Shown one piece after another: positions 61,799 to 64,000 of a stretch of DNA of 64,000 bases. Numbering within the stretch: the stretch's first letter is position 1; each line of letters starts with the position of its first letter. Source of the stretch: Arthrobacter sp. TMP15 (GTDB lineage Bacteria; Actinomycetota; Actinomycetes; Actinomycetales; Micrococcaceae). Below the pieces are notes generated by a model. It searched no databases. It had not been told where the DNA came from and saw nothing but the letters and a program-made list of their open reading frames with translations. The stretch lies in the NCBI RefSeq assembly GCF_039529835.1, contig NZ_CP154262.1, positions 806,001 through 870,000 of the forward strand. The letters are read 5' to 3'. The translations under genes and the position numbers were made by a program.

Positions 61799-63999
61799 TA
61801 GTGCCTCCCGGCGTCGATCGCGGCCGGCAGGAACCCATCCTTTTGAGCCAATAGCGTTACCGCCTGTGCTGCAGAGAAACCTGTCATGATCGAGAGGATC
61901 GCCGCTTTCACGTGGCCATTGGTTGCGGCCAAGGCTGCCGTCGCTGCTTCGGCGTCGCACCCGGTGACCTGCATGAGAGTACGTTCGCTGCGGGCATGGA
62001 GTTTGGCGTTCGTGGCGCGAAGATCAACCATGACGTTTTTGTAGGTTTTCCCCAGTCGCACCATGGTGATGGTGCTGATCATGTTCAACACCATCTTTTG
62101 ACAGGTACCGGATTTCAGCCGGGTGGAACCAGTCAGGAACTCTGGGCCCACTTCAATTTCCAGAGCACTCTGGGCCGCAGCTCCCAGCGGAGAGTTATTG
62201 TTGCAGGCAAATCCGACTGTATAGCAACCCTGCGTCCGGGCGGCTTCAATGGCGGCAATGACATAAGGAGTACGTCCGGATGCGGCTATCCCCACCACTG
62301 AATCGTGGGGGCCCAGTTGCAATGCCGCCATGTCAGCAGTCCCCGCTTCGGCGCTGTCCTCGGCATTTTCAACGGCCTGTTTAACGGCCGCCTGGCCCCC
62401 GGCGATGATGCCCACCACCAGCTCCGGATCAGTCCCGAAGGTAGGCGGGCATTCACTAGCGTCCAGGATCCCCATGCGACCTGGCGTTCCGGCCCCCACA
62501 TAAATTAATCTGCCGCCCCGGCCCATGCGAGCTGCAACCTCATCGATGATTGTGGCAAGTACGGGAAGCTGCTTCTCAATGGCCTTAGGGACTAGAGCAT
62601 CCTCACTGTTCATTCCAGCAACAAGCTCTGCTGTTGAAAGTGTGGCTAGATCCGGGTAGCGGGGATTGGAAGCTTCTGTTGTCAGCGTTCCAATCTCGGA
62701 TCGAACTGTTTCACTGTGGATCGACTTTTCGTGGGTTCTCGTTGAGGGGGAGAGGGTGGGAGAGGGGGAGAGGGAACGGGAGGACGTCACGGAGGAGAGG
62801 GATTCTAATATGCTGACCACGCCAAGAGCACTGACTCGGCTGAAACCATAGGTATGGATTGTCATAAAACTTGTTGGTTCCGAAGTAGTGAGACCCACAT
62901 TGATGCAGATTGCCCGGGGTGCCCGGGCGAGAACCAGTTGCAGAGTTTCTTGCTGCGCCGGAGACTCCAACGAGTCAACCATGACAAGGACGGTTCCTTG
63001 CATCGTGTCCCCTGTACCGGAAGGTGTTTGGCCCAAGGCAGTGTCCAGTTCCGCTGTGGAGAGCCCTGCCACGCTGATGGCAGTCACCGCATAATCACTC
63101 AAGGCTGTTGCCATGAAATTCGCGGTGGGACCTGCGGCCATATTGTGCCCGGTGCGCGCATCCAACAGCGTCACCGCACCGGAGCCTGCCAGTGCTGGTG
63201 TACCTGGCGAGTCAACACGGCAGGCGCGGGCAGCAACGGAAACCCAATCGACGTCGTCGTCCGCTTCAAGGGAAACCTCCGCGGCAGACCACTGCGCCAG
63301 CCCCTGCACACGGGCAGCAGCCCGGCGCAAGGTTTCCACAGGCAACCGCCCGGAGGAAGCCGCAGCAAACAGGGCGTCGTAAACCTCGGTGTAGCAGGAC
63401 TCGTCATCACGGCCTGTGGTGTAGGCGTTCATCGGGTTGCCCACACACAACAGGTCGTTGCCCGCCAGCAATGCCAGCACGCCACCCTCCCCGGGGCCAA
63501 CGGTTGCTCGAACGGCGGCCATGTCCAACGCATCAGTAATCAGCACCCCCTCAAAGCCCATCGTGCGCAGCAGTGCGCTCGCCGCCGGGTTCAGGGTGGC
63601 CGGGGCCTCACCCAGCTCGGGGATGATGATGTGTGCGCTCATCATCGCAGCAACCCCGGCATCCGTGGCGGCCTTGAACGGGGGCAGATGGGATGCCGTC
63701 ATCTGGGCCAAGGTCAGCTCAACGCGGGCCGTGTCCATGTGTGAATCAGCCACAGTGTCACCATGCCCGGGGAAGTGCTTGGCGCAGGCGGCAACGCGCA
63801 GACTTTGAATGCCAGAGACGGCAGCCGCAGTATGGACGCCCACCAATGCAGTATCCGAACCAAACGCGCGCACACCAATGACGGGATTGCGCGGGTTGGT
63901 ATTGACATCAGCCACCGGGGCGATCGCCAAGTTGATGCCGGCATTGCGGCACAGCCGGGCGATTGCGCGCCCCGCAGCTTCCGTCAGGGCCGGCTCATT
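61798..63999 (-). CDS. NagZ-MurQ fusion protein for muropeptide recycling, 5' partial
   Basis: The frame runs off the window on the right, so the start is missing. The N-terminal part is a GH3 N-acetylglucosaminidase like NagZ (RLCRNAGINLAIAPVADVN, ACAKHFPGHGDTVADSH with the catalytic His, MSAHIIIPE, VLITDALDM). A low-complexity Ser/Pro/Thr linker lies near codons for bases 62720-62800. The C-terminal ~300 residues are MurQ N-acetylmuramic acid 6-phosphate etherase (AARMGRGGRLIYVGAGTPGR, LDASECPPTFGT with the catalytic Glu, GIAASGRTPYV). One protein thus combines GlcNAc release and lactate removal from MurNAc-6P. The stop overlaps the hydrolase start. Confidence 0.9.
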   Translation of the reverse strand, partial: NEPALTEAAGRAIARLCRNAGINLAIAPVADVNTNPRNPVIGVRAFGSDTALVGVHTAAAVSGIQSLRVAACAKHFPGHGDTVADSHMDTARVELTLAQMTASHLPPFKAATDAGVAAMMSAHIIIPELGEAPATLNPAASALLRTMGFEGVLITDALDMAAVRATVGPGEGGVLALLAGNDLLCVGNPMNAYTTGRDDESCYTEVYDALFAAASSGRLPVETLRRAAARVQGLAQWSAAEVSLEADDDVDWVSVAARACRVDSPGTPALAGSGAVTLLDARTGHNMAAGPTANFMATALSDYAVTAISVAGLSTAELDTALGQTPSGTGDTMQGTVLVMVDSLESPAQQETLQLVLARAPRAICINVGLTTSEPTSFMTIHTYGFSRVSALGVVSILESLSSVTSSRSLSPSPTLSPSTRTHEKSIHSETVRSEIGTLTTEASNPRYPDLATLSTAELVAGMNSEDALVPKAIEKQLPVLATIIDEVAARMGRGGRLIYVGAGTPGRMGILDASECPPTFGTDPELVVGIIAGGQAAVKQAVENAEDSAEAGTADMAALQLGPHDSVVGIAASGRTPYVIAAIEAARTQGCYTVGFACNNNSPLGAAAQSALEIEVGPEFLTGSTRLKSGTCQKMVLNMISTITMVRLGKTYKNVMVDLRATNAKLHARSERTLMQVTGCDAEAATAALAATNGHVKAAILSIMTGFSAAQAVTLLAQKDGFLPAAIDAGRH

Positions 64000-64000
64000 T

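Noticed and set aside
62854-63744. 296-codon plus-strand open frame opposite nagZ-murQ
   Set aside because: Shadow of the GC-rich GH3 gene; Cys/His/Arg-rich, with no recognisable domain.
1-64000. Search for tRNA, rRNA, integrase and transposase genes
   Set aside because: No T-loop/CCA-like tRNA pattern, rRNA stretch or recombinase motif was found by eye; short or diverged ones could be missed.

Overview
The window looks like chromosomal DNA of a high-GC Gram-positive bacterium of the Micrococcaceae, most like Arthrobacter. This is inferred from moderate-to-high GC, frequent GTG starts, the DUF6350 gene beside purN, a type I IPP isomerase, an oligopeptide ABC system with a double-ATPase protein, and actinobacterial helicases of the DUF4011 and DUF3427 kinds. 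No tRNA, rRNA, CRISPR array, integrase or transposase was seen.

Bases 1-12150 form a four-carbon sugar island. A plus-strand operon carries the end of a DhaK-DhaL kinase, an RpiB-type isomerase, a hydroxyacyl-CoA-dehydrogenase-like oxidoreductase with a probable frameshift, an SDR dehydrogenase, a 35-residue membrane protein, an MFS transporter and a triosephosphate-isomerase paralogue. This matches the mycobacterial tetritol (erythritol/threitol) pathway through L-erythrulose 1-phosphate to D-erythrose 4-phosphate. A convergent minus-strand operon (DUF1537 kinase, 3-HIBDH-type dehydrogenase, GntP permease, class II aldolase) matches acid-sugar (tetronate) use. A divergent FadR-type regulator and a perfect 17-bp operator control it. 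A TetR regulator follows.

Bases 12200-31800 are mostly housekeeping and accessory genes: a conserved hypothetical, an SDR, IPP isomerase, an unusual S1/coiled-coil protein, a complete peptide ABC transporter operon, small membrane proteins, a TspO-like protein, a PutP-type sodium symporter, a YtcJ-type amidohydrolase and a MetX-like hydrolase. Bases 31800-34000 hold a divergent MerR/SulP pair around a MerR operator.

Bases 34191-48831 hold several nucleic-acid enzymes that could belong to genome defence: a PLD-nuclease/DEAD-helicase/DUF3427 protein, a solitary DNA methyltransferase and an 1840-residue DUF4011 superfamily I helicase with a Vsr-like nuclease domain. Between them lie a winged-helix/X25 starch-binding-like fusion, a lipoprotein gene interrupted by one TAG, three tandem small membrane proteins and a CoA transferase.

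Bases 48832-64000 hold a DUF3592-like membrane protein, an alpha/beta hydrolase, a decayed aidB-type acyl-CoA dehydrogenase, a disulfide module (DsbA-like, CcdA, CPxC membrane protein), cspA, DUF6350, purN, DedA, and a muropeptide-recycling operon (NagZ-MurQ fusion, serine hydrolase, MFS transporter).

Two themes run across genes. One is coding damage: a single-base frameshift, two in-frame TAG codons followed by plausible protein sequence, and a pseudogene broken by short tandem duplications. The other is large intergenic palindromes, two of which share one core sequence.
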